From Halomonas salinarum (GTDB taxonomy: Bacteria; Pseudomonadota; Gammaproteobacteria; Pseudomonadales; Halomonadaceae), in assembly GCF_012062845.1 (NCBI RefSeq), contig NZ_WWNB01000017.1:1-64000 (forward strand): a DNA stretch of 64,000 nt, written 5' to 3'. Within the stretch, counting starts at the first letter, position 1. Each line of letters begins with the position of its first letter. Shown here piece by piece: positions 24,305 through 33,450 of the stretch. A program made the position numbers and the translations under genes. The notes under the pieces are model-generated. The model was given only the letters and a program-made list of their open reading frames with translations. It was not told the origin of the DNA and ran no database searches.

Positions 24305-27139
24305 ATGACGAACGAGACCTTCACCCTGACGCTCGATGGCCACGAGGTTGACGGCTACGCTGGCGAGAGCATCTGGCAAGTCGCCAAGCGCGCAGGCGAG
24401 ACGATTCCGCATCTCTGCTTCAAGGATTCCGCCGGCTACCGGGCAGACGGCAACTGCCGTGCCTGCATGGTCGAGATCGAGGGCGAGCGGGCGCTGGCCG
24501 CCAGCTGCCTGCGCCAGGCCCGTCCTGGCATGGTGATCCACAGTGCCGGCTCCGAGCGTGCCCGCATCGCTCGTGAGGGCGTGTTGGAGCTGCTTGTCGT
24601 TGATCAGCCAGACCGCGAGGACAGTCCGGACCGCTCGAGTCACTTCTGGGACATGGCCGATGCCCTGGCCGTCGATGCCACCGCGGTGCGCGAGTGGATG
24701 CCGCGGCGCGAGGAGCGCGAGGCGCCCACCGTGCATCATATAGAGCCCCGCGAAGGCTCGCTGACCCACGACGCCACCCACAGCGCGATGAACGTCAATC
24801 TCGATGCCTGCATCGAGTGCAACCTCTGCGTGCGCGCCTGTCGCGAGGTACAGGTCAATGACGTCATCGGCCTGGCGAACCGCGGCTCGGCGTCGAAGAT
24901 CGTCTTCGATTTCGACGACCCGATGGGCGATAGCACCTGCGTGGCCTGCGGCGAGTGCGTCCAGGCGTGCCCGACAGGCGCCCTGATGCCGGCTACCCTG
25001 GTCGACGAGACCGGACGCGGCGACTCCGAGGCCGCGGACAGCAAGGTCGATTCAGTCTGTCCTTACTGCGGGGTGGGTTGCCAGCTCACGTATCACATCA
25101 AGGACGAGGAGATCCTCTTCGTCGAGGGCCGCGACGGGCCTTCCAACCAGAACCGGCTGTGCGTCAAGGGCCGCTTCGGCTTCGACTACCCGCGTCACCC
25201 CTCGCGTCTGACGCGCCCGCTGATCCGCAAGCCAGGCATCGCCAAGGGAGTCGATCCCGATTTCGATCCGGCCGACCCGACCACGCACTTCCGCGAGGCC
25301 AGCTGGGATGAGGCGCTGGACGTCGCTGCCGGCGGCCTCAAGGATCTCAAGTCCGCCCATGGCCCTGACTCCCTGGCCGGCTTCGGTAGCGCCAAATGCT
25401 CCAACGAAGAGGCCTGGCTGTTCCAGAAGCTGGTGCGCACGGGCTTCGGCTCCAACCACGTCGACCACTGCACGCGCCTGTGTCACGCAAGCTCCGTGGC
25501 GGCGTTGATGGAATGCATCGGTTCCGGCGCGGTGACGGCCTCCTTCATGCAGGCCAGCGAGGCCGATGTGGTGATCCTCACCGGTTGCAACCCGGCGGTG
25601 AACCACCCGGTGGCGGCGACCTTCTTCAAGCAGGCCGCCAAGCGTGGCACCAAGTTCATCATCCTCGATCCCAAGGGACAGGCGATGAGTGCCTATGCCC
25701 ACCAGGCTCTGCGCTTCACCCCGGGCAGCGATGTCTCCTTGTTCAACGCCATGCTCAACGTGATTGTCACCGAGGAGCTGTACGACGAGTCCTATATCCG
25801 TGAGCACACCGAAGGCTTCGAGGCGCTCAAGGAACATGTCCGTGACCTGACGCCGGAAGCCATGGCCGAGAGCTGCGGCGTGTCCGCCGAGGAAATCCGT
25901 GCCGTGGCACGGGAGTACGCCAATGCCGAGCGGGCGATGATCTTCTGGGGCATGGGCATTTCCCAGCACGTGCATGGTACCGACAACGCGCGTTGCCTGA
26001 TTTCGCTGGCGCTGGCCTGTGGTCAGACCGGACGCCCGGGTACCGGCCTGCATCCGCTGCGCGGTCAGAACAACGTCCAGGGCGCGTCGGACGCGGGTAT
26101 GATCCCGATGGTGCTGCCCGATTATCAGCCGGTGGGTGACGCCCAGGTGCGCTCCGCCTTCGAGGAGCTGTGGAACACCAAGCTTGAAGAAAAGCCGGGG
26201 CTCACCGTGGTCGAGATCATGGATGCCATCAAAGAGGGCACCATCAAGGGCATGTACATCCAGGGCGAGAACCCGGCGATGTCCGACCCGGATCTGGATC
26301 ATGCCCGAGCGGCGCTGGCCAAGCTTGAGCACCTGGTGGTGCAGGATTTGTTTGTCACCGAGACCGCCCAGTTCGCCGACGTGATCCTGCCGGCCTCGGC
26401 CTGGCCGGAGAAGGACGGCAGCGTGACCAACACCAACCGTCAGGTGCAGCTGGGGCGTCAGGCCCTTCCGCTGCCTGGCGACGCCAAGGCTGACTGGTGG
26501 ATCATCCAGGAAATCGCCAAGCGCTTTGGTCTGCCCTGGAACTATACCCATCCCCGCGAAGTCTTCGCCGAGATGGAGCAGGGCATGCCATCGCTGGATC
26601 ACATCACCTGGGAGCGCCTCGAGCGCGAGGGCTCGGTGACCTATCCCTGTTCGGCGGACGATGCGCCGGGAGACGATGTGGTGTTCTCCGAGGTCTTCCC
26701 GACCGCCTCGGGCAAGGCGAAGTTCTCGCCGACCCTGCCGCTGCCGCCGGATGAGCCGATTGATCGTGACTACCCGACGGTGCTGACCACCGGCCGTCAG
26801 CTCGAGCACTGGCATACCGGCTCGATGACGCGTCGGGCGCGGGTACTCGACGATCTGGAACCGGAAGCGGTGGCCAGTGTCGCCCCGGGCGAGCTGCGCC
26901 GGTTGGGGCTGTCGCCTGGCGAGTGGCTGTCCATCACCACCCGGCGTGGCGAGATCTCCCTGCGAGTTCGGGTCGATCCGCACATGGCCGAGGGTATGGT
27001 GTTCGTGCCGTTCTGCTACGCCGAGGCGGCCGCCAACATCTTGACCAACCCGGCGCTTGATCCCTTCGGCAAGATTCCGGAGTTCAAGTATGCGGCCTGT
27101 CGATTAATGCCGGCCGAGGAGCCCGTTGCGGCGACTTGA
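24305..27139 (+). CDS. fdsA: NAD-dependent formate dehydrogenase, alpha subunit (Mo-bisMGD)
   Basis: This 944-residue catalytic subunit oxidises formate to CO2. The N-terminus has a NuoG-type [2Fe-2S] site (DGNCRACMVE), a His/Cys-ligated cluster region, a two-cluster ferredoxin segment (CIECNLCVRAC and CVACGECVQACPTG) and the molybdopterin-domain cluster CPYCGVGC with a later CVKG. The HCTRLCHASS motif near residue 395 carries the likely molybdenum-ligand Cys, so this is the cysteine rather than selenocysteine form. With the fused gamma-beta gene it makes a soluble NADH-producing enzyme. Formate from PurU is a likely substrate. The accessory gene fdhD is not in the window. Confidence 0.92.
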   Translation: MTNETFTLTLDGHEVDGYAGESIWQVAKRAGETIPHLCFKDSAGYRADGNCRACMVEIEGERALAASCLRQARPGMVIHSAGSERARIAREGVLELLVVDQPDREDSPDRSSHFWDMADALAVDATAVREWMPRREEREAPTVHHIEPREGSLTHDATHSAMNVNLDACIECNLCVRACREVQVNDVIGLANRGSASKIVFDFDDPMGDSTCVACGECVQACPTGALMPATLVDETGRGDSEAADSKVDSVCPYCGVGCQLTYHIKDEEILFVEGRDGPSNQNRLCVKGRFGFDYPRHPSRLTRPLIRKPGIAKGVDPDFDPADPTTHFREASWDEALDVAAGGLKDLKSAHGPDSLAGFGSAKCSNEEAWLFQKLVRTGFGSNHVDHCTRLCHASSVAALMECIGSGAVTASFMQASEADVVILTGCNPAVNHPVAATFFKQAAKRGTKFIILDPKGQAMSAYAHQALRFTPGSDVSLFNAMLNVIVTEELYDESYIREHTEGFEALKEHVRDLTPEAMAESCGVSAEEIRAVAREYANAERAMIFWGMGISQHVHGTDNARCLISLALACGQTGRPGTGLHPLRGQNNVQGASDAGMIPMVLPDYQPVGDAQVRSAFEELWNTKLEEKPGLTVVEIMDAIKEGTIKGMYIQGENPAMSDPDLDHARAALAKLEHLVVQDLFVTETAQFADVILPASAWPEKDGSVTNTNRQVQLGRQALPLPGDAKADWWIIQEIAKRFGLPWNYTHPREVFAEMEQGMPSLDHITWERLEREGSVTYPCSADDAPGDDVVFSEVFPTASGKAKFSPTLPLPPDEPIDRDYPTVLTTGRQLEHWHTGSMTRRARVLDDLEPEAVASVAPGELRRLGLSPGEWLSITTRRGEISLRVRVDPHMAEGMVFVPFCYAEAAANILTNPALDPFGKIPEFKYAACRLMPAEEPVAAT

Positions 27140-27202
27140 GTCGATATATCGCCTAGGCTACGCCCTGACGCAACAGCCATGAGGCAAGAGGAGGAGGTCA
27201 CC

Positions 27203-27457
27203 ATGATGATCGTCGAACTGATCGATGGAGACGATTTCCGCAACAGGCTGGTGGACCTTGGGGTCGCGATTCCGGACGGCGCCTGCCCCGAGACCTGCGC
27301 ACGGATGGCGCGGCGCAAGTACCTGGAGGTTGGCTTGCCGGGTCTCGAGGAGGTGGTCACCGAGCTGATGTCCAAGACCGATGTGATGCTGCCTTCGGTG
27401 CGCCGCGCCATCGAGGCACACCTTGTGCCCGTGCTGTCACTGCCCCGCTCGTCCTGA
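27203..27457 (+). CDS. Small protein of unknown function linked to formate dehydrogenase
   Basis: This 84-residue protein starts at the ATG at 27203 behind a strong GAGGAGG; an ATG at 27179 would add 8 residues without a ribosome binding site. It shows IVELIDGDDFRNRLVDLG, a C-x3-C pair (GACPETCARM) and a helical C-terminus. It takes the place where fdsD sits in other operons but does not look like FdsD. It is 63 bases after fdsA and likely co-transcribed. A role in assembly or regulation of the enzyme is only a guess. Confidence 0.6.
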   Translation: MMIVELIDGDDFRNRLVDLGVAIPDGACPETCARMARRKYLEVGLPGLEEVVTELMSKTDVMLPSVRRAIEAHLVPVLSLPRSS

Positions 27458-27486
27458 GCGGGCGGTGACGGTGCCTGCGAGGGCCT

Positions 27487-27523
27487 TGTGATAAGAAGCA
27501 CGTGTGATAAGAAGCACGTGTGA
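27487..27523. repeat. 16-bp tandem direct repeat, 2.3 copies
   Basis: TGTGATAAGAAGCACG occurs perfectly at 27487-27502 and 27503-27518, followed by TGTGA. It lies between the formate dehydrogenase operon and the converging gamma-glutamyltransferase gene. It may be a simple duplication or a paired protein site. Confidence 0.8.
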
Positions 27524-27635
27524 ACAGAGGTCTAGGCGCTTGCCTGGCAGGCGCCTAGGGTACGCGCTGGTCGTCAGCGCCTCAGATGGTGAGCGCTTGT
27601 GGCCCATGCTGGCCCCAAGCGCTACAGGCACGCGG

Positions 27636-29237
27636 TTAAACCGCGGCGGCACCCCCGTCGCTGCGGGGATCGTGGGCACCTTCCAACAGGCCGTCCGGAT
27701 GACGCACGATGGCGCCAGCGTGGCCCATGGTGTCGCTGAACCCCTCATCGAGTAGCGTGATCTCGTGGCCGGCGTTTTCAAGGGCCTCCATTAGTGGGGC
27801 CGGGAAGCGATTCTCGAGCTTGAGCCCGGTACTTTCCTCACCCCAGGTGCGGCCCAGCAGCCAGCGAGGGGCGTTGATCGCTTGCTGTAGGTCCATGCCG
27901 AAGTGGGCATAGCGGCTATAGATCGCCGCCTGTGTCTGCGGTTGGCCTTCTCCTCCCATGGTACCGAAACTCATCACCCGACCGTCGTCGAAGCGGGCAA
28001 GTGACGGGTTCAGGGTATGAAACGGCTGGCGATAGGGCTCCAGGGCCTGCAGCGCCTGCGGGTCCAGCGAGAAACCGATGCCACGGTTCTGCCACATCAC
28101 CCCACTCTGTGGCAGCACCACGCCGCTGCCGAACTCCCAGTAGACGCTTTGAATGAAGCTGACCATCCGCCCCTTTCCATCGGCGGCGGCCATCCAGATG
28201 GTATCGCCTGCCGCGGGCTCATGGGGCCAGGGCAGGGCTCTGCGTGAATCGATCTGTGCGGCCTCCCGCTCGAGTGCTTCCGGCGTGAGCCAGCCCTGCG
28301 GATCGCGTGGCAGCCGGCCGGGATCGGTCACGGTTGAGTCGCGGGCCATGAAGGCGCGTTTGGTGGCTTCCACCAGGCCGTGCAGGTGCGCAACGCCTTC
28401 CCCCTCTGTTACCCCCAGCCGCTCGAAGACACCCAGCGTCATCAGCGTGGCCAGCCCCTGGGTGGGTGGCGGCAGATTAAACACATGCGCCTCCTTGAGC
28501 CGCACCTCCAGAGGCGTGACCGCCCGGGGATGGTAGCGGGTGAAATCATCACGTCGCAGTGGGCTGCCGAGTGCCTCTAGGTCCGCGGCCATGCTCGCCG
28601 CAAGCTCCCCCCGGTAAGCATCGTCGAGCCCGGCGTGGGTCAGGTGCTCGAGCGTATCGGCGAGGCGTGGCTGTCGCAGCCGCGAGCCGACGGCGGGCGC
28701 CTGACCAGCGTTGAGGTAGGTCTCGGCGAAACCCGGTGCGGCGTTGAGCGCCGACAGGTGCTTGGCGCTGAGTGCCGCCTGGCTGTCGGTCACCGCCACG
28801 CCGGTGCGGCCATGGCCGATGGCTGCTTCGAGCAAGCGAGACAGCGGCAGGGCAGGGCCCCAGGCGGCGGCCTGGTCGAGGGCCAGTTGCCAACCGCCGA
28901 GCGTACCGGCCATGGTCAGTGCCGCGAGCGGCCCCCGTGAGGGGATGCCATCCTGCGCGCCGTAGCCGTGTTCGGCATAGAACGAACGGCTGGCCAGCCC
29001 GGCCGCCGGGCCGCTGGCATCGATGGCCAGCGGCGGCTTGCCGGGTTCATGGATCAGCCAGAAGCCGTCGCCGCCGATGCCATTCATGTGCGGGTAGGCC
29101 ACCGCGATGGTCGAGGCCATGGCGACCATCGCCTCGATGGCATTGCCGCCCTCGGCGAGGATGTCACGGCCGGCCTGGGCCGCCAGGTGGTGGGGGGCGA
29201 CGGTCATGCCGCCATAAGCACGGGGGGTGTGTTGCAT
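27636..29237 (-). CDS. Gamma-glutamyltransferase family protein (YwrD-like)
   Basis: This 533-residue Ntn-hydrolase of the gamma-glutamyltransferase family is expected to self-cleave before the nucleophilic threonine, here T346 in GDTIWMAAAD. Other family motifs are MNGIGGDGFWLI (about 51-62), FGSGVVLPQSGVMWQNRG and MGGEGQPQTQ. No signal peptide is evident, so it is probably cytosolic, as for YwrD-type members. Substrates may include glutathione or other gamma-glutamyl compounds. It follows the TauE/SafE permease gene by 8 bases, suggesting an operon, perhaps for sulfur or amine compounds (inference). Confidence 0.85.
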   Translation of the reverse strand: MQHTPRAYGGMTVAPHHLAAQAGRDILAEGGNAIEAMVAMASTIAVAYPHMNGIGGDGFWLIHEPGKPPLAIDASGPAAGLASRSFYAEHGYGAQDGIPSRGPLAALTMAGTLGGWQLALDQAAAWGPALPLSRLLEAAIGHGRTGVAVTDSQAALSAKHLSALNAAPGFAETYLNAGQAPAVGSRLRQPRLADTLEHLTHAGLDDAYRGELAASMAADLEALGSPLRRDDFTRYHPRAVTPLEVRLKEAHVFNLPPPTQGLATLMTLGVFERLGVTEGEGVAHLHGLVEATKRAFMARDSTVTDPGRLPRDPQGWLTPEALEREAAQIDSRRALPWPHEPAAGDTIWMAAADGKGRMVSFIQSVYWEFGSGVVLPQSGVMWQNRGIGFSLDPQALQALEPYRQPFHTLNPSLARFDDGRVMSFGTMGGEGQPQTQAAIYSRYAHFGMDLQQAINAPRWLLGRTWGEESTGLKLENRFPAPLMEALENAGHEITLLDEGFSDTMGHAGAIVRHPDGLLEGAHDPRSDGGAAAV

Positions 29238-29245
29238 GGGACGCC

Positions 29246-30079
29246 TCAGGAGAACAGCTCGATGTACATGCGCACCGCGGTGGCGAGCAGGAAGAGGGCA
29301 AACAGCCGCTTGAGCAGGGCCGGATCAATGGCGTGAGCGAGCCGCACGCCTAGCGGAGCACAGAGCATGGTCATCGGCACGATGGCAGCGAAGCCCAGCA
29401 GGTTGACGAAGCCGATCGAACCCGGCAGCCGGTCGGGCATGCCAAGCCCCGTGATCATGAAGCTCAGGGTGCCGGGAATGCTGATCACCAGGCCAAGGGC
29501 CGCCCCTGTGCCCACCGCAATGCGGATCGGGATGTTCAGCGCGCTCAGGGTCGGCACGCTCAGGGTGCCGCCGCCGATGCCCATCAGCGAGGAAATACTA
29601 CCGATCACCGCGCCGATCAGGCCGCTGCCCAACCGCCCCGGCAGGCCCTCGCGAATGATGCGGGTGTGGCGGCGCATCATGTTGGCGGCGACCAGCAGGG
29701 CAATGGTCGCGAAGATCCCGCTGAGCGCGTCCCCGCTCAGGTAACCGCTGGCGATACCGCCAAGTCCCACACCGATCAACACGCCCGGGACCAGTCGCTT
29801 GATGACGCTGGCGTCCAGGCCGCCTTTCCTGTGGTGTGCCCTGGCCGACATGATCGAGGTCGGGATGATGGTGGCAAGTGAAGTGCCCACGGCCAGATGC
29901 ATGCGCACCGCCTCGTCGACACCGAGCAGGGTGAAGAGATGGAAGAGTACCGGCACGATGACGATGCCCCCACCGACCCCGAGCAGCCCGGCCATGATCC
30001 CGGCGATGGCGCCGGTGGCAAGCAGGGCCGCCACCAGCCCGACAATCCCGATCAGGGATGAAGAATCCAGCAGTTCCAT
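29246..30079 (-). CDS. TauE/SafE (TSUP) family membrane permease
   Basis: This 277-residue inner-membrane protein has about eight hydrophobic segments and the family's repeated glycine motifs AGLLGVGGGIVIVPVL (about 30-45) and ISSLMGIGGGTLSVPTL in the second half. Such proteins move sulfur-containing or other organic anions; the substrate here is unknown. It is the first gene of a two-gene operon with the gamma-glutamyltransferase. Confidence 0.85.
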   Translation of the reverse strand: MELLDSSSLIGIVGLVAALLATGAIAGIMAGLLGVGGGIVIVPVLFHLFTLLGVDEAVRMHLAVGTSLATIIPTSIMSARAHHRKGGLDASVIKRLVPGVLIGVGLGGIASGYLSGDALSGIFATIALLVAANMMRRHTRIIREGLPGRLGSGLIGAVIGSISSLMGIGGGTLSVPTLSALNIPIRIAVGTGAALGLVISIPGTLSFMITGLGMPDRLPGSIGFVNLLGFAAIVPMTMLCAPLGVRLAHAIDPALLKRLFALFLLATAVRMYIELFS

Positions 30080-30349
30080 TGAGAGCGCTTCCTTGGTGAA
30101 TCGTGAGTTGCGGTCGATGAGGCCGCATATCGATACGACAACCCGTGCGGCGTCGTGGCTAGCCTCGATCGCTTGGATGAGCCGCTTGGCGATGTCTGAA
30201 AGAAGGATACCAGCGCAATGGCAATGACTTGCAGCCCGACATAAGGCCTACCCCGCACATGGATGGCAAAGGTTACGCCTTAATGCGCGAGTATCGACGG
30301 GGGATCGAGGGGCTGCACGCGGCGGAGGTCTAAACGCCAGATGACGCCG

Positions 30350-31516
30350 TCAGCGATTGAGGGGGACCAGGCGAAAGAGCCCGCCATTGGGCTGATCATT
30401 GAGCAGGTAAATCAGCCCGTCCGGGCCCTGGCGGACATCACGGATGCGCCCGATCTCGCCTTCGAGCAGGACCTCGGCGTGGGACACGTCACCGTTGTCA
30501 ATCGTCAGTCGTGTCAGTGTTTCACTGCGCAGGCCCCCGGCCAGGAGATCCCCTTGCCAGCCCGGAAAGCGTGAGCTGTCGACCCAGGCGAGTCCCGATG
30601 GTGCATAGCGCCCCTCGAACACATAGGCGGGATCCCGCATGCCCGGGGCATGATCGCGACCGATCGGCTGGTTGGTCACATAGTCGCGGCCAAGCGTTAC
30701 CTTCGGCCAGCCATAGTTGACCCCCGCCTCGAGGCGATTGATCTCGTCTCCGGTGCGTGGTCCGTGCTCGCTCGACCAGACGCTACCATCCTGCGTTACC
30801 GTCATCCCCTGGATATTGCGATTGCCCAGGGTGTAGAGCGCCTCGGCCATGTCCGGGTCGTCGACGAAGGGGTTGTCGGAGGGGGCTTTACCGGTCGCCG
30901 TCAGGCGTAGCACGCTGCCGGCGTGATCGGCGCCGTCCTGCGCCCGATCGCTGTCACCACGGTCGCCGATGCTCAGCAGCAGGGTGTCATCGGGGAGCCA
31001 GGCCAGCCGCCCACTATAGTGGTGGTTGAGCACGGAGAAGCGATTTTGCTCGAAGATAGGTTCCACCTTGCTGAGCCGCGGACCATCCGGCGCGTCCAGG
31101 TCGAGCCTGGCTCTGGCAATAGCGGTACCACTGCCCTCGGGGCCGGCCTTGGCGTAGCTGAAGTAGAGCCAGTCATGCTCGCCGTCACTCCTCTGGCCAA
31201 AGCCCGGATGCAGGGCCAGATCGAGAAGACCGCCCTGATTGCGGGCAACGACCCGTGGTACGCCGTCGATAGGCGTGACGCTCCCGTCGGGTTCGATCAG
31301 CACCAGCCGCCCCGGCCGCTCGCTGACCAATATACGCTCATCGGGCAGGAAGGTCATCGACCAGGGCCTCTCCAGACCCTCGGCCAGACGCTCGAGGCGA
31401 AAGTCATGAGGGTCGCCGGGTACGCGTTCGGCGATCGTTTCCGCGGCCATGGCCAAAGGCAGGGGCAGCAGTGTCGTCAGTAGCAGGCTAGCCATCAGAT
31501 TGATGCGTCGTCGCAC
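30350..31516 (-). CDS. PQQ-dependent aldose sugar dehydrogenase-like protein (YliI/Asd family)
   Basis: The 388-residue periplasmic protein has an N-terminal signal peptide (cleavage likely after LAMA near residue 24). A six-bladed glucose/sorbosone dehydrogenase domain follows, with LERPWSMTFLPDERILVSERPGRL, QGGLLDLALHPGF and SSEHGPRTGDEINRL. The family oxidises aldose sugars to lactones with PQQ. In this neighbourhood it could feed lactone to the SMP-30 lactonase and galactonate enzymes, but that link is inferred. The start is the GTG at 31516 behind AAGGGAA. Confidence 0.83.
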   Translation of the reverse strand: MRRRINLMASLLLTTLLPLPLAMAAETIAERVPGDPHDFRLERLAEGLERPWSMTFLPDERILVSERPGRLVLIEPDGSVTPIDGVPRVVARNQGGLLDLALHPGFGQRSDGEHDWLYFSYAKAGPEGSGTAIARARLDLDAPDGPRLSKVEPIFEQNRFSVLNHHYSGRLAWLPDDTLLLSIGDRGDSDRAQDGADHAGSVLRLTATGKAPSDNPFVDDPDMAEALYTLGNRNIQGMTVTQDGSVWSSEHGPRTGDEINRLEAGVNYGWPKVTLGRDYVTNQPIGRDHAPGMRDPAYVFEGRYAPSGLAWVDSSRFPGWQGDLLAGGLRSETLTRLTIDNGDVSHAEVLLEGEIGRIRDVRQGPDGLIYLLNDQPNGGLFRLVPLNR

Positions 31517-31602
31517 GATCGGATTCCCTTTCTCGGTGCAGGCCCTTTTACCCTAGCAGGAGACTCGTGATCCGACCTGACCTGCCTCGCCCCCGGTTGG
31601 TA

Positions 31603-33286
31603 TCAGGCCGGGTTCAGCACCTTGGAATAGAGCGCGTCGCCTTGGATATCCTTGAGCGTGACGGTAAGCGCCTCGCTCTCCGGGTCGAGATCCACCTGGC
31701 CGAAGAACTGGAAGCCTTCACTGGGTGACATGTTGGCGCGCCCTTGCGGCGGAGCCTTCACGAATTCGAGCCGGGGCCCGAAGGTGTTGTCCAGCTCACC
31801 CGGACCATAGGTGCCCGCGTGGATCGGACCGCTGACAAATTCCCAGAACGGCGTGAAGTCCTTGAAGGTGGCGCGCTCCGGCGAGTAGTGGTGCGCGGCG
31901 GTGTAGTGCACGTCGGCGGTCAGCCACACCAGGTTGTCGATGCCTTCATCACGCACGAACTTGAGTAGCGCGGCGATGTCCTGCTCGCGTCCCAGAACCG
32001 GGCCGTCGCCATTGGCGGCGTTCTCGAAGTTGTCGCCGTCGCGCACCATCAACCCCAACGGCATGTCGGCGGCGATGATCTTCCAGGTGGCCGTGCTGGC
32101 CTTGAGGGCCTGCTTGAGCCAACGTAGCTGGTCATGGCCGAGGAAGTCGCTCTGCGGCCCCGACGTCGACTGACGGTTGGCAGAGTTGGGACCCCGAAAA
32201 CTGCGCATGTCGAGCATGAACATCTCGAGACCGGGGCCGAAACCGAACTTGCGATGGATGCGCTCCGGCGCCGCGAGGGAGATGCGCAGCGGCATGTACT
32301 CGAGGAAGGCCTGGCGGGCATTGGCCGACAGCACATCGACGTTTTTCTCGGTGTAGCGTGCATCCTCGAGTATCTCGCCCGGATACCAGTTGTTGGTGGT
32401 CTCGTGATCGTCCCACTGAGCGAACATCGGCACCTCGGCATTGAAACGGCGCAGGTGGTCGTCCATCAGGTTATAGGCATATTGACCGCGGTACTCATCG
32501 AGGGTCTCGGCGACCTTGGCCTTGGCAGGGGTGACGATATTGCGCCAGATACTGCCGTCATGCTGGGTGACGCGCTCTTCCAGCGGGCCATCGGCATAGA
32601 TGGTGTCCCCCGAATGGAGGAAGAAATCCGGCTGCACCCGGCGCATGGTGTCGTAAAGCACTAGGCCGCCGAAGTCCGGGTTGATGCCCCAGCCCTGACC
32701 GACGGTGTCGCCGGACCACACGAAGCGCAGGGCGCGAGGTTGCTGGACACTGGGCGGCAGCACCAGTCGCCCGGCCAGTGGCTCGCTTATCGCACGGTGG
32801 TCATCAAGATCGGCAAAGCGCACGCGATAGAAGACTTCACCGCGCTGGCTGGCGCGGCCGGCCAAGCCCTGTCAGATCGAGGCGTGCTGTCAGGTCATCG
32901 GTGGGCAGGGCCGTCGGACCGCGCATAGTGAGGGCATCGCGCATTTCCGGATTGTCGGCCAGCTCGATCATCATGCGGGATGGGCGGTCGGCCTGGCTCC
33001 ACAGCATGGCGCGGTCGGCGGTGACATCGCCGCTCATGACACCGGCGGGCATGCTGGGGCGGCGGCCTTCGGCCATCACGATGGCCGGTGCGCCTAGCAG
33101 GCCGCTGGCGGCCAGCAAGCCAGCCCCCGCGCCGTAGAGGCCTCGAGACAGCAGTTGCCGGCGGTCGAGGTTCAGCATTGATGAAGCACTCGCTTCACTG
33201 ACAGGCAATGCGCTGGTCTCACCATTAGATCGATGGGTGCTTGAATTCGGTGTGCGGCGGATCAGGTCGGAGAAATGCTTGGACAT
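31603..33286 (-). pseudogene. phoD: PhoD-family alkaline phosphatase, broken by a frameshift
   Basis: Two overlapping frames carry one protein. The 5' frame (ATG at 33286) has a Tat signal (LDRRQLLSRG then a hydrophobic stretch) and the PhoD N-terminal domain, ending DLTGLGRPRQPAR-stop. The other frame continues with GRASQRGEVFYRVRF and holds the metallophosphatase core: RFVWSGDTVGQGWG, HSGDTIYADGP, QWDDHETTNNWYPGE and LTADVHYTAAHH. Dropping one base from the CCC at 32867-32869 (GGG on the coding strand) restores LDLTGLAGRASQRGE and a protein of 560 residues. It may be a true mutation or a sequencing error; all metal-site motifs are intact. Confidence 0.85.
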
Positions 33287-33450
33287 GGTCGGGTTCCTGG
33301 GTCGTTGATCGGCGACGGTACAGAGCAACGGTCACTTTCCATGGTGACTATGACCAAACCATGTCCCTTTATTGAAGCGTTCATGAGGTATGCCTGACCT
33401 CCACGCCTTTCCCAGCAAGACGAAGAGCGCAGACACCTTTCGGGTATGGC

